Assembly: GCA_045540115.1 (NCBI GenBank)
Contig: JAZQGR010000041.1
Span: forward strand, 1 to 64,000
Origin: Colimorpha_A sp045540115
Lineage (GTDB): Bacteria; Bacillota; Clostridia; Oscillospirales; CAG-272
DNA: 64,000 nucleotides
Reading direction: 5' to 3'
Shown here: positions 1 to 8,363 of the stretch, one piece after another
Numbering within the stretch: the first letter of the stretch is position 1
How the letters are laid out: each line of letters opens with the position of its first letter
Made by a program: the position numbers and the translations under genes
Notes under the pieces: generated by a model
What the model saw: only the letters and a program-made list of their open reading frames with translations
The model's database searches: none
What the model was told of the DNA's origin: nothing

Positions 1-60
1 CACCTTCGGTGACAGCTCCCTTTGCACAAGGGAGCCTTTCACACAAAAGGCATCCTGCGC
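1..60. repeat. Partial palindromic intergenic repeat at window edge
   Basis: The first bases hold nested hairpins: CTCCCTT/AAGGGAG around a short loop, preceded by CACCTTCGGTG. The layout resembles one arm of the longer palindromic element at 17525-17669, which also combines a CACCTTC segment with a purine-rich hairpin. The window edge cuts it off, so the other arm cannot be seen. Nothing coding is visible in 1-136. Confidence 0.45.
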
Positions 61-136
61 TTAATTTTCGTTTCCCACCCGTTCATCGGTTAACCTTTTT
101 TGAACCCCGCCACTATGGCGGGGATTTCATTTACAT

Positions 137-167
137 AAAAAAACGATATCCTCTCGGATATCGGTTT
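137..167 (-). terminator. Intrinsic terminator of the barnase-like lipoprotein gene
   Basis: On the minus strand, a few bases after the stop codon, CCGATATCC and GGATATCG form a stem closed by a GAGA tetraloop and followed by seven T. This is a textbook rho-independent terminator. A second hairpin (CCCCGCC/GGCGGGG) lies at 104-124. Confidence 0.85.
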
Positions 168-170
168 TCT

Positions 171-1136
171 TTATGCGCAATAGCGATTTTTTTCGGGAAA
201 AATGCCGAGAATAATAACAGAATAAGTGACACGTACCGTAGTCATCTCGATTGGTGCAAGAATGGTCTCAACGTACGGAGTCGGAGCGTAATTATACTTG
301 CTCGACAGTTCTCCGCCACTCGTTACGTTTCCGAACATTTCGCCCCAACCGGCGTAATAATTCAAGTATTCCTGAAAATCATTATAATGATTATAAGTGT
401 AGAAAAGGAAGCGCTCGTTCGGTTCAAGAACCTTGTTCCCATTCACGTCATAGCGCGCATAAACGATTCTAGCCGCGCCACGAGTTATTGTATCACCGTC
501 GTTATAGGTTCGAACAGAATACCTCGGATCACAGTCGGTTCCCGTTGTCCCGACGTCGATCTCATAATACTGAAAGCTTCCGCCGCACCCGCTTATATTC
601 GGAAGCACGGGCTCATAGGGATATTTTTCTGTGTTTCCCGAGAATTTCGAGTGGTTCAGGCGAAGGTATTCGCCCCAAATGCTTTTGCTCGGATCCTTGT
701 TCTTTCCGGTAATATAGTTCGCGGGAACGTCACCGAAGGCATAAACGTACGCCGCGACCTCCTCAAGCGTTATATAACCACCTCCGCGGTAGACGCGAAA
801 GATCTCTTTACCGTGTGCATCGACGACAACGTAGGTATTTTCGTCAGCAAAATAGGTATTGCTGTTACGGATATATTTGCCGTCCTTCGACGGTCGGTGC
901 TTCGAGACAGTCGGAGCCTGATCGGGCACCTTTTCAGCACCCGAAAGCTCGCCATTTTTTGAGCGTTCGAGAGCCTCCTCGTAGCTATCGGCAGGATCGC
1001 TGTCACCGTAGAAGTCAACGACTTCCGATGGCTCGCTTGAATGCGATTTCTTTTTCTTTTCGGAACAACCCGTTGCGCTTATCAGCACGATTCCCGCAAG
1101 GATCAGTGATAAAATTTTTCGTAGCATTTTATTCAT
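171..1136 (-). CDS. Secreted lipoprotein with barnase-type ribonuclease domain
   Basis: This 321-residue protein has a lipoprotein signal (lipobox ending at Cys24), a charged Ser/Lys/Glu linker, and a C-terminal region from about residue 115. I align that region by eye to bacterial guanyl-specific ribonucleases of the barnase family. The segment VPANYIT matches LPDNYIT of barnase. YEIDV carries Glu192 where barnase has its catalytic Glu73, Arg219/Arg223 fall near Arg83/Arg87, and the NHYNDF segment has His250 where barnase has His102 in DHYQTF. Compared with barnase there is an insertion before the catalytic His and a tail of about 60 residues after it. No barstar-like inhibitor gene is seen nearby, which fits an exported enzyme. 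Expected role: cleavage of extracellular RNA at the cell surface. The gene has its own promoter and terminator and lies beside the nuclease/ABC operon. The fold call rests on remembered sequence, not a search. Confidence 0.65.
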   Translation of the reverse strand: MNKMLRKILSLILAGIVLISATGCSEKKKKSHSSEPSEVVDFYGDSDPADSYEEALERSKNGELSGAEKVPDQAPTVSKHRPSKDGKYIRNSNTYFADENTYVVVDAHGKEIFRVYRGGGYITLEEVAAYVYAFGDVPANYITGKNKDPSKSIWGEYLRLNHSKFSGNTEKYPYEPVLPNISGCGGSFQYYEIDVGTTGTDCDPRYSVRTYNDGDTITRGAARIVYARYDVNGNKVLEPNERFLFYTYNHYNDFQEYLNYYAGWGEMFGNVTSGGELSSKYNYAPTPYVETILAPIEMTTVRVTYSVIILGIFPEKNRYCA

Positions 1137-1164
1137 AACATTACTTCCATTTTTTACCTCTGAT

Positions 1165-1193
1165 ATTTTAACAGATTATCCGTCAATAGTCAA
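1165..1193 (-). promoter_or_regulatory. Promoter of the barnase-like lipoprotein gene
   Basis: Minus strand TTGACT, 17 bases, TAAAAT, about 30 bases upstream of the start codon. It lies between the upstream operon terminator (1205-1233) and the gene, so the lipoprotein is transcribed on its own. Confidence 0.65.
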
Positions 1194-1204
1194 CATTTAT
1201 GAGC

Positions 1205-1233
1205 AAAAGAAAAGACTCCCGAGGGAGTCTTTT
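1205..1233 (-). terminator. Terminator ending the ABC/nuclease operon
   Basis: Minus strand AAGACTCCC, TCG loop, GGAGTCTT, then a T-rich run (TTCTTTT). It sits 17 bases after the stop of the OB-fold lipoprotein gene. Confidence 0.85.
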
Positions 1234-1249
1234 CGATTTTTACCGTGAA

Positions 1250-2473
1250 TTAAGCTGCAGGAGTGATCTCGATGATCCAACCGTTCTTAACCTGAGCGGT
1301 CTCGTTGTACTGACCAATCACACCGTAGATCTTAACGGTGTCGCCAACTGCAGGCTTGGTCTCAAGTGCATCGAAACGGGTTGCACCGTCAGCACTGTAA
1401 GTGCCGTAGATGGTGAGGATATTGCCCTCAGCATCCTTGATCTTCATGTTACCGTACTGCTCATTGTATATCTCGGTGATCTCACCAACAACGTAGTACT
1501 TGCCTTCGGAGTAAACGTTGTGAGTCATATCCTTAACGAGATCGAGGATCTGAGGAATGGTAAGAGTGCTGTCAGCTTCGGGAAGTTCAGGTCCCTCGGG
1601 CTTTTCGGATGGAGCAAGCTTATCAGCTGCATCGGAAGGAACGAGTACGCAGGGGAACTGAGATACGCCGGAGGTTTCAGGCTTCATATAAGTGCCGTCG
1701 GAGATGGAGAAAGTATCATAGGTGCTGTAAGAGCCAACAACGTATTCAGCGCCTTCGAGCTTGGTGAACCAAGCGTTGCAATCAGCCTTGTAGTACCAAA
1801 CGTTACCCTCATCAGTCATTCTGAGGTACTTGCTCTTGTATTCCTTGCCGTCCTCGAGAATGAGAGCACCGGTAAGGTACTTCTTAGCGCCGTCTACCAT
1901 AGTGTAGAACTTGTAGCCGCCGTCAACCTTCTCAGCAAAGAAGTCAGGAGCATCAGCTACGGTTTCAGTACCCTTGAGGTACTTATTCTGGCTATTGGAG
2001 CCTTCGGCGGTGAGGAAGAGAAGCTTGCCGACGCCGAGCTGATCCATATAGAACTTGTATGCCTTGCCTTCTTCGGGATTACCGATAGCAGCGGTAGGAT
2101 CAATTACGGGAAGGGTGATAGTAAATTCCTTAGACTTGCTCTGCTTGCCGAGCTTTACGGTTGCCTTAAGAACGTAAGTGGTCTCGGTCTCGTTTGCAGA
2201 AGGAAGATCTACAGTGTAGAAGCCCTTCTTGTCGCTCTCAACAACCTTAATGGATTCAAGAGAAACGGTCCAAGTTACGTTAACGGTCTTGTCGCCAACC
2301 TTGACACTTGCAACAAGGTCATAGTCAGCAGGAGTCTTGGTGGTATCCTTGTAGAGGTTGTTAAGGATCGAGATAGCATCGTCAAGGGTCTTACTATTGT
2401 CCTCAGAACCGCCACAAGCAAACATACCGAGGCAGCAGATAGCTGCGAGAATGAGTGCGAGAAGCTTTTTCAT
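1250..2473 (-). CDS. Multidomain lipoprotein with C-terminal OB-fold
   Basis: The 407-residue precursor has a signal peptide ending at Cys20 (weak lipobox MFAC). Three regions follow. Residues about 45-125 look like an atrophied bacterial Ig-type beta domain. Residues about 136-278 form a GKAYK domain, with GGYKFY and YVVGSYSTYDTFS motifs, that also occurs in the endonuclease I protein at 49782-52463. Residues about 298-405 are an OB-fold-like module (GKYYVVGEI, GNMKIKD, VGDTVKIYG, AQVKNGW) nearly identical in layout to two modules in the protein at 41683-43944. OB modules of this kind accompany secreted nucleases such as YhcR and often bind nucleic acid. No catalytic residues are apparent, so it may be a binding or docking component. 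It is the last gene of the ABC/SNase operon, 44 bases after the SNase gene, with an AAGGAG site 8 bases before ATG. Confidence 0.7.
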   Translation of the reverse strand: MKKLLALILAAICCLGMFACGGSEDNSKTLDDAISILNNLYKDTTKTPADYDLVASVKVGDKTVNVTWTVSLESIKVVESDKKGFYTVDLPSANETETTYVLKATVKLGKQSKSKEFTITLPVIDPTAAIGNPEEGKAYKFYMDQLGVGKLLFLTAEGSNSQNKYLKGTETVADAPDFFAEKVDGGYKFYTMVDGAKKYLTGALILEDGKEYKSKYLRMTDEGNVWYYKADCNAWFTKLEGAEYVVGSYSTYDTFSISDGTYMKPETSGVSQFPCVLVPSDAADKLAPSEKPEGPELPEADSTLTIPQILDLVKDMTHNVYSEGKYYVVGEITEIYNEQYGNMKIKDAEGNILTIYGTYSADGATRFDALETKPAVGDTVKIYGVIGQYNETAQVKNGWIIEITPAA

Positions 2474-2517
2474 TGTGTTTTTCTCCTTATATTAAATATT
2501 TTTTTGGAATCAATGAA

Positions 2518-3864
2518 TCAGTGTACTACTACGTCGTTTATCGAGAAGAGCTTGATCTGATAATCGCCCGAGAAGAACGTGATTATACCCTTTACGTCTA
2601 TAGTCTTGCCCATGAAGTAGTCCTCGGTTACAAGCTCGTTATTCTCGTTGTAAAGAACGATCGTACGAACCTGAACGGACTGACCGTCGGGAGTAGTACA
2701 GGTAAGAGTGATAGCGCCCTTGGAGGAGCTGTCCTCTTTGGTTGTGGTATAACAATCAGTAACGACGAGTCCCTTCATCTCGATAGTAGTATCGAGAGCG
2801 AGAGCGGCATATTTGAAGGTCTTGGAATCTGCGTCCTCAAAGTCAACTGTAACGTCGGACTTATAGGTTGCGCCGTCGATTAGCTTGAAGGTCGGGGTGT
2901 GACCCGTGCTTATCAGCTTGAGGTTATTCGGGTTGTTAGGTCTCATAGACGAATACTCGACACCGGATACCTGATAGTATCCGCCCGTCTCGTAATAGGT
3001 AACGGTACCGACAATGCGGACACGGTTGCCGACGCCAAGAATTTCGAGGCCATCGCCGTTAAGTCCGTAGCCGTAATAAACCGAGATTCCGTAATAAAGT
3101 CCCGTTTCCTCGTCATATTCCTCGATGTACGCGGTATTCGCGTTGTTCATCGTAACGATTCCCTCAAAGGCAACCTTCGCGTTATCGTATTCGGTAACGT
3201 TTGTGCGGAGCTCCTTAAGAGTGAGCTCGGTAGCTTCACCGTAGGGGAAAAGCGGGTCTTTTTCGGTAGAATGAGAATGGAGTGCCTCTTCCTTAGCCTG
3301 CGCGATAGCTGCCATACAGGTCTCACCGTAACGGTTGTTAGCGGAATTGGAGGCAATTGCAAGTCCGAGCTGAAGGATCTCGATATTGAGGTTACGATAG
3401 GTATCGCTGTCTGCGGTCTTATACCATACCCATACGAGGTATCTTCCGCCCGTCGAGTCGGCGTTCCACTTATCGTCATCGCTCTCGATGATGATAGAGG
3501 TAGCATTCTTGAGAGTATTCTTCGTATACTCGGAAGCTGTCTTACCCCAAGGCTCGATCTTACCGGTCGACTCGGGAGTGTTTATTGCAAGATATCTTGC
3601 TTTAAAAACACCGCCGGGCATAACGGATTCGGGAACGTTGAAGTGTGTGGTATCGCCGTCAATATATGCGTGAACCGTTACTTCCTGCTTGATAGTTTCG
3701 GTTGAGGTCATATCAAGCTTAACGGATGCGGCGTAGTCCTTGTGCTTCGGCTCTTTGTCGCCGTTATCCTTACCTGTGCAGGAAGCACAGGCGAGGATAA
3801 CGGTAATAGCTACGAGCACAAGCGCCGTAATTTTAGTTAACTTTTTTATAAAAGCAGAACTCAT
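2518..3864 (-). CDS. Thermonuclease (SNase-type) lipoprotein with tandem OB-like domains
   Basis: 448 residues with lipoprotein signal (Cys29). Residues about 60-175 are a staphylococcal-nuclease (TNase) domain. Asp69 and Asp71 in IDGDT, Arg90, Glu98 in NTPE and Arg141 correspond to Asp19, Asp21, Arg35, Glu43 and Arg87 of S. aureus nuclease. The calcium ligand Asp40 is replaced by Asn95, and an insertion precedes Arg141. Two OB-like modules follow (about 215-315 and 335-448), with motifs such as FEGIVTMNN, VGNRVRIVG, MKGLVVTD and VKGIITF. Expected activity: Ca-dependent cleavage of extracellular DNA and RNA while anchored to the membrane. It starts 5 bases after the solute-binding protein gene and must be co-transcribed with the importer, which links nucleic-acid degradation to uptake. 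Confidence 0.85.
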   Translation of the reverse strand: MSSAFIKKLTKITALVLVAITVILACASCTGKDNGDKEPKHKDYAASVKLDMTSTETIKQEVTVHAYIDGDTTHFNVPESVMPGGVFKARYLAINTPESTGKIEPWGKTASEYTKNTLKNATSIIIESDDDKWNADSTGGRYLVWVWYKTADSDTYRNLNIEILQLGLAIASNSANNRYGETCMAAIAQAKEEALHSHSTEKDPLFPYGEATELTLKELRTNVTEYDNAKVAFEGIVTMNNANTAYIEEYDEETGLYYGISVYYGYGLNGDGLEILGVGNRVRIVGTVTYYETGGYYQVSGVEYSSMRPNNPNNLKLISTGHTPTFKLIDGATYKSDVTVDFEDADSKTFKYAALALDTTIEMKGLVVTDCYTTTKEDSSSKGAITLTCTTPDGQSVQVRTIVLYNENNELVTEDYFMGKTIDVKGIITFFSGDYQIKLFSINDVVVH

Positions 3865-3869
3865 ACGGA

Positions 3870-5309
3870 TTACTTACCTATCTGGTAGTTACATTCCTTG
3901 ACTGCCTTGTCGAACTCAGCCTTGATCTTAGCAGCAACCTCGGAATCCTTCCAGTTTTCAACGAGACAGGTCTGGATGAGGTAACCAACCTGGTCACGAG
4001 CAACGGACGAGCCGTTGAATGCGGGAGAGGTGTAGTATGCATGCTCCTGATCGAGACATACCTTAGCGGAGAGAGCCGCGATGCGGTCACCGCCGTCAGC
4101 CTTGTTAAGGAAGTCAGCGTATACGGGATGATCCTTAACGCTCTTGATTACGGGAACGTAACCGGAAGCCATAGAGAACTCAGCCTGGAACTCAACAGTG
4201 GTAGTAAGGTACTTAACGAAGAGCCAAGAAGCGAGGACTTCCTGAGGATCTGCCTTCTTGAAGATGCAGAGAGAAGGTCCCTGAGAAATAACCTTGGGGT
4301 TCTCAGCATTGATCTGAGGAATGGTGGCAATGCCTACGTCGAAGGGATACTGTCCGTTAACCTTCTCGGGACGCTGGTGAGTAGCACCTGCGGACGAGCC
4401 GATAGACATATAGCTGTTACCCTTTTCGGTAGAGGGCTTAACGAAGAGCTCGGAGGTGTAACCGCCGGAGATCTCCTGAGTGGTTACGTAGCCCTTCTTG
4501 TACCAATCTCTGAACTTCGCAACGAAGTTTCTGTTGGTCTCGTTATTGAAGATGAAGTTGTTGTCGCCGGTAGCAGTGGTGTAATCGGAACCGAGCTGCT
4601 CACACATGGTGATAAACCAGTTGGATTCGGAGTCGTATCCGAGCGGGATGCACTCAGGGTCGATCGTCTTGATCTGCTGGCAGAGAGCTTCGAGCTCATC
4701 CCAGGTCTTGGGAACCTGAAGGTTGTTTGCCTCGAAGAAGGTCTTGTTGTAGTAAAGAACCTCAGTAGACTTTGAAAGAGGAAGGGTGTACATCTTGCCG
4801 TCGCCGAACTGCATACCCTCTTCGTAGTAACCCTTGATGAAGTCGTCCTTCTGTGCCTGAGTAAGGCCGATCACGGTCTCGTTGCCGAGAGCGTCCTTAA
4901 CGGTCTTGTCAGCATCGATGAGAACGTCGAGGGTCTGTACTGCCTTAGACATGTTGTAAAGAGCAACGTGGTCGGGATAGCAATACGCGATGTTAGGCTG
5001 GTTACCAACTGTGATCTCGGTAGAGATGGTCTTACGAACGTCGTCGTAGCTGCCTACCTGCTCATGCGCGATAGTGATATTCGGATAGAGCTTGTTGAAC
5101 TCTACGATATACGCATCGAGAACGTCACGAAGGTTAGAACCCATCGTATGATAGAAGGTGATGGTGATATTCTTCGATGTGTCGAATCCGTTTTCAGGCA
5201 TTTTGAATTCGGGTGCTACCTTGTTGCCTCCGCAGGAAAAGAGCGTAAGCATGCTTGCGCACATTGCGACCACGAGGAGCACAGATACGAGAATTTTTCT
5301 GAGTTTCAC
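3870..5309 (-). CDS. ABC transporter solute-binding lipoprotein (family 1, CUT1/UgpB-like)
   Basis: A 479-residue extracellular solute-binding protein with a lipoprotein signal ending at Cys26 (LFSC). The N-terminal half has the family-1 pattern: ITFYHT early strand, PNI segment, DGKMYTLPLSKSTEVLYYN, and FEANNLQVPKTWDEL. The SPSLCIFKKADP-like C-terminal stretch also fits. The protein should capture a soluble substrate and deliver it to the permeases encoded just upstream. UgpB-class relatives bind glycerol-3-phosphate or glycerophosphodiesters and many others bind oligosaccharides, so the substrate cannot be read from sequence. The start codon is GTG, with AAAGGA upstream. The immediate neighbour is the SNase lipoprotein, 5 bases downstream. 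That makes a nucleic-acid-derived substrate possible but unproven. Confidence 0.85.
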   Translation of the reverse strand: MKLRKILVSVLLVVAMCASMLTLFSCGGNKVAPEFKMPENGFDTSKNITITFYHTMGSNLRDVLDAYIVEFNKLYPNITIAHEQVGSYDDVRKTISTEITVGNQPNIAYCYPDHVALYNMSKAVQTLDVLIDADKTVKDALGNETVIGLTQAQKDDFIKGYYEEGMQFGDGKMYTLPLSKSTEVLYYNKTFFEANNLQVPKTWDELEALCQQIKTIDPECIPLGYDSESNWFITMCEQLGSDYTTATGDNNFIFNNETNRNFVAKFRDWYKKGYVTTQEISGGYTSELFVKPSTEKGNSYMSIGSSAGATHQRPEKVNGQYPFDVGIATIPQINAENPKVISQGPSLCIFKKADPQEVLASWLFVKYLTTTVEFQAEFSMASGYVPVIKSVKDHPVYADFLNKADGGDRIAALSAKVCLDQEHAYYTSPAFNGSSVARDQVGYLIQTCLVENWKDSEVAAKIKAEFDKAVKECNYQIGK

Positions 5310-5363
5310 GGTAAAAAATTCCTTTCTAAAATTGTTTTTGTATGATATCGGTTTCCCGAATTA

Positions 5364-6257
5364 TCAACCCTTGATACCGCTGCGCGATACACCCTTCATG
5401 ATGTATTTACGCAGGAAGAGGAATACGAGGAAAAGAGGCGCGGATACGATCGCAACTGCCGCCATCTGTACCGGGAAGTTCGTATCTCCCGACGCATCTG
5501 TATATGCGTTACGGAGACCGTTTGTGATAAGCTCCATCTCTGCACTCTTCGTGACGAGATTAGGCCACATATAAGAGTTCCAAGCACCCATCATCTTAAG
5601 GATCGTGATCGAGATAAGAGTCGGGAGCGCGAGGGGGATCATGACCTTCCAGAGGTACTTGATATCGCTTGTACCGTCAACCTTTGCCGCAAGATACAGC
5701 TCATTCGGTATCTGTAAGAAGTTCTGACGGAGGAGGTAGATATAGAAGATACTTACAAGGAAGGGTACGATAAGAACGGTATAGGTATCCATCCAGCCGA
5801 ACTCGTTAACGGTCTGGTAGTTTGTGATCGTAAAGAGCTCGCCGGGGATCATCATCGTCGCAAGAAGCGCTGCGAAGAGTGCGTTCTTTCCCTTGAACTC
5901 GAGGCGTGCAAATGCGAACGCCGAGAGAACCGTTATAACGAGGGAGAGGATCGTCGAAACGACGCCGACTATAACCGTGTTCTTGAAGAGTGTTCCGAGG
6001 TTTGCCGCATCGAATGCCTCTACGTAGTTATGCCAGAGGATCTCCTTTGGGAAAAGAGTCGGAACCGAAAGCTTATACTCTCTCAACGACTTAAGAGAGG
6101 AAATTATCATCCAATAGAAGGGGAAGAGGACGATTATTGCGATGAGGATAAGGAATGCATAGGTAATGGTCTTGGAAACGATCTTTGTGATCTTCTGAGA
6201 GGTACTTACCTTTTTGAGGTCCTTTTCCTGAAGGGTAACGTTCAAATTATCTGCCAT
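5364..6257 (-). CDS. ABC transporter permease, MalG/UgpE type
   Basis: A 297-residue inner-membrane permease with about six transmembrane segments. The cytoplasmic coupling loop has the EAA signature of binding-protein-dependent sugar permeases, seen here as ELYLAAKVDGTSDIKYLWKV. The N-terminal tail is cytoplasmic and the first membrane helix begins near residue 30. It pairs with the permease encoded 13 bases upstream to form the channel. A clear GGAGGG ribosome binding site precedes ATG. The product belongs to the CUT1 importer class together with the ATPase at 7224-8315 and the binding protein at 3870-5309. Confidence 0.9.
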   Translation of the reverse strand: MADNLNVTLQEKDLKKVSTSQKITKIVSKTITYAFLILIAIIVLFPFYWMIISSLKSLREYKLSVPTLFPKEILWHNYVEAFDAANLGTLFKNTVIVGVVSTILSLVITVLSAFAFARLEFKGKNALFAALLATMMIPGELFTITNYQTVNEFGWMDTYTVLIVPFLVSIFYIYLLRQNFLQIPNELYLAAKVDGTSDIKYLWKVMIPLALPTLISITILKMMGAWNSYMWPNLVTKSAEMELITNGLRNAYTDASGDTNFPVQMAAVAIVSAPLFLVFLFLRKYIMKGVSRSGIKG

Positions 6258-6270
6258 TTTCGTTCCCTCC

Positions 6271-7212
6271 TTAATAATGCGTCTTCTTCTTGCTTACCGC
6301 AAGGTTTATCATTGTTACAATAAAGATTATGCCGAAGAGGATAAGTGCAGCCGCACTTGCTCTTCCCTGCTGAGTGTCGATGGCATCGTAAATAAATCCG
6401 ACCATCGTATTGAGTCGACCTGCGTCACCCGTCGGTCCCATATCCTCGCCGAATATACCGACGATGCTCGAATACTCCTTGAAGCCGCCGATAAAGCCCG
6501 TTATTACAACGTATGCGATCATCGGAGAAAGGAGCGGAACGGTGATCTTGGAGAACACGCGGAAACGGCTCGTACCGTCGACCTTAGCGGCGTCATAGTA
6601 CTGCTTGTTAACGCTCTGGAGTCCGCCGAGAAGGATAAGGATCTTGAAGGGGAGCGCGTTCCATACGATGTAGATCGTCATAACGGTGATATTTGCGGCA
6701 TAAGTAGAGCCTGCATTTATCCAGTTAACGGGATCTCCGCCGAAGAACTCAATTATGTTGTTTATAATTCCTGCCGTAATAACAAGCTCATTTTCGCCGC
6801 CGAAGTTATTTCCGACCATGTTGAACATTGCCGCGAATACCATACCGATAGCGATGGAGTTTGTTACGTAAGGAAGGAAGTAAATTGTCTGAAGGAATCT
6901 CGAAAGCGGTCCTATCGAGTTAAGGCACACTGCTATGACGAGCGCGAGGATCGTCGAGATCGGCACAGTCAGCACGCAGAGAAGGATCGTATTGAACAGA
7001 CAGTCCTTAAAGTAGTCGTACTCAATGACCTTCTTGAAGTTGTCAAAGCCGTAATCGAACTTATAGCCGACGTTCGCGAGGGCCTGATTATATCCCTCCT
7101 GAACCGACATATGAAGCGTATTGATAATAGGCCAGACGGTAAATATCAGAAGAAGTATGATAGCGGGGGCAAGATACAGCCACGCTTTCCACTTATGCTT
7201 ACTTTCTACCAT
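6271..7212 (-). CDS. ABC transporter permease, MalF/UgpA type
   Basis: A 313-residue permease with six predicted membrane spans. It opens with WLYLAPAIILLLIFTVWPII, typical of UgpA/LacF-like proteins, and carries the EAA loop KQYYDAAKVDGTSRFRVF. It is the first permease of the operon, 11 bases after the ATPase gene, with GAGGTGG upstream of its ATG. With the second permease it forms the heterodimeric CUT1 channel. A long extracytoplasmic segment (about residues 115-170) is predicted between middle helices. Confidence 0.9.
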   Translation of the reverse strand: MVESKHKWKAWLYLAPAIILLLIFTVWPIINTLHMSVQEGYNQALANVGYKFDYGFDNFKKVIEYDYFKDCLFNTILLCVLTVPISTILALVIAVCLNSIGPLSRFLQTIYFLPYVTNSIAIGMVFAAMFNMVGNNFGGENELVITAGIINNIIEFFGGDPVNWINAGSTYAANITVMTIYIVWNALPFKILILLGGLQSVNKQYYDAAKVDGTSRFRVFSKITVPLLSPMIAYVVITGFIGGFKEYSSIVGIFGEDMGPTGDAGRLNTMVGFIYDAIDTQQGRASAAALILFGIIFIVTMINLAVSKKKTHY

Positions 7213-7223
7213 ATCACGCCACC

Positions 7224-8315
7224 TCAGAAGTAAATACGGCTCTCGTCCTCTTTGGAGAAGAGGAATACCTTATGGGGCTTGAGGGAGAAGGCAACCGTCG
7301 GAGCCATCTCGACCTTATTGTCGGCATTGATAATGGAGCGGATAACGGGATTGAGCGATGCCTCGTTTGTCGAAACAACGGAAACGTCACGTCCCATGAC
7401 CTCAACGTTCTGGAGGTTACATACGAAGGGACCGTTCGGATCGAGGTTAAAGCCCTCGGGACGGATACCTACGGTAACAGCCTGATCGCTGACACCGGGA
7501 ACGTCAAGAACTGCCGCGTCGCCTATGTAAAGCTTCTCGCCCTCGACTTTACCCTCGAATACGTTGATCGGAGGAGTTCCGAGGAACTTTGCAACGAAAA
7601 GGTTGGTAGGATTGTCATAGACATCCTGAGGAGCGCCAATCTGCTGAACAACGCCGAGCTTCATAACTACGATAAGGTCGGAAATGGACATCGCCTCTTC
7701 CTGGTCGTGTGTTACGAAAATAGTCGTGATTCCGGTTTCCTTCTGGATACGGCGGATCTCTTCACGGGTCTGAAGACGGAGACGTGCGTCAAGGTTTGAA
7801 AGCGGCTCGTCGAGAAGAAGAACCTTAGGCATCTTTACGAGCGCACGCGCGATAGCAACTCTCTGCTGCTGACCGCCCGAAAGCTCGCTCGGCTTACGGT
7901 CCATGAGGTTATCGATCTGTACGAGCTTTGCCGCAGTATAGGCACGCTCGATCATTACCTCCTTGGAGAGCTTGTCCGCTCCCTTCAGGTTCTGAAGGGG
8001 GAAGAGGATGTTCTGCTTAACAGTCATATGAGGGTAAAGCGCGTAGTTCTGGAACACGAGGCCGACACCGCGGTTTTCAGCCGAAAGCTCGGTTACGTCG
8101 TCGTCTCCAAAAAAGATCTTACCGCCGGAGGGCTTCTGGAGTCCGCTTATCATGTAAAGAGTGGTACTCTTACCGCAGCCGGACGGTCCGAGAAGTCCGA
8201 TAAGCTTTCCGTCGGGGATCTCAAATGTGAAGTCGCTTACAGCAACTACCTCGTCCTTGACCTTCTTGTTTCTGCTAGGGAAGATCTTGGTCAGATTTTG
8301 CAAAACAATTTTCAT
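7224..8315 (-). CDS. ABC transporter ATP-binding protein, UgpC/MsmK type
   Basis: A 363-residue ATPase with Walker A GPSGCGKST (residues 43-51), Q-loop Gln89, signature LSGGQ (145-149), Walker B LLLDE ending at Glu170 and switch His203. After about residue 235 comes a TOBE/regulatory domain typical of MalK, UgpC and MsmK. It energises the CUT1 importer encoded downstream. Many Firmicutes share one MsmK ATPase encoded elsewhere between several sugar importers; here a dedicated copy sits in the operon. It follows the RDD gene by 48 bases with AAAGG before ATG. Confidence 0.9.
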   Translation of the reverse strand: MKIVLQNLTKIFPSRNKKVKDEVVAVSDFTFEIPDGKLIGLLGPSGCGKSTTLYMISGLQKPSGGKIFFGDDDVTELSAENRGVGLVFQNYALYPHMTVKQNILFPLQNLKGADKLSKEVMIERAYTAAKLVQIDNLMDRKPSELSGGQQQRVAIARALVKMPKVLLLDEPLSNLDARLRLQTREEIRRIQKETGITTIFVTHDQEEAMSISDLIVVMKLGVVQQIGAPQDVYDNPTNLFVAKFLGTPPINVFEGKVEGEKLYIGDAAVLDVPGVSDQAVTVGIRPEGFNLDPNGPFVCNLQNVEVMGRDVSVVSTNEASLNPVIRSIINADNKVEMAPTVAFSLKPHKVFLFSKEDESRIYF

Positions 8316-8363
8316 ACCGTTTCGCCTTTCTTCTTTTATATATTCTTATTTTTTTGAACTGTT

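Noticed and set aside
9..962. Long plus-strand open frame of 317 codons
   Set aside because: It lies antisense to the barnase-like lipoprotein, has no ribosome binding site and no family-like composition; a frame shadow.
1199..2560. Plus-strand open frame of 453 codons
   Set aside because: Exact antisense of the OB-fold lipoprotein gene, covering its terminator; codon bias of the minus-strand gene explains the missing stops.
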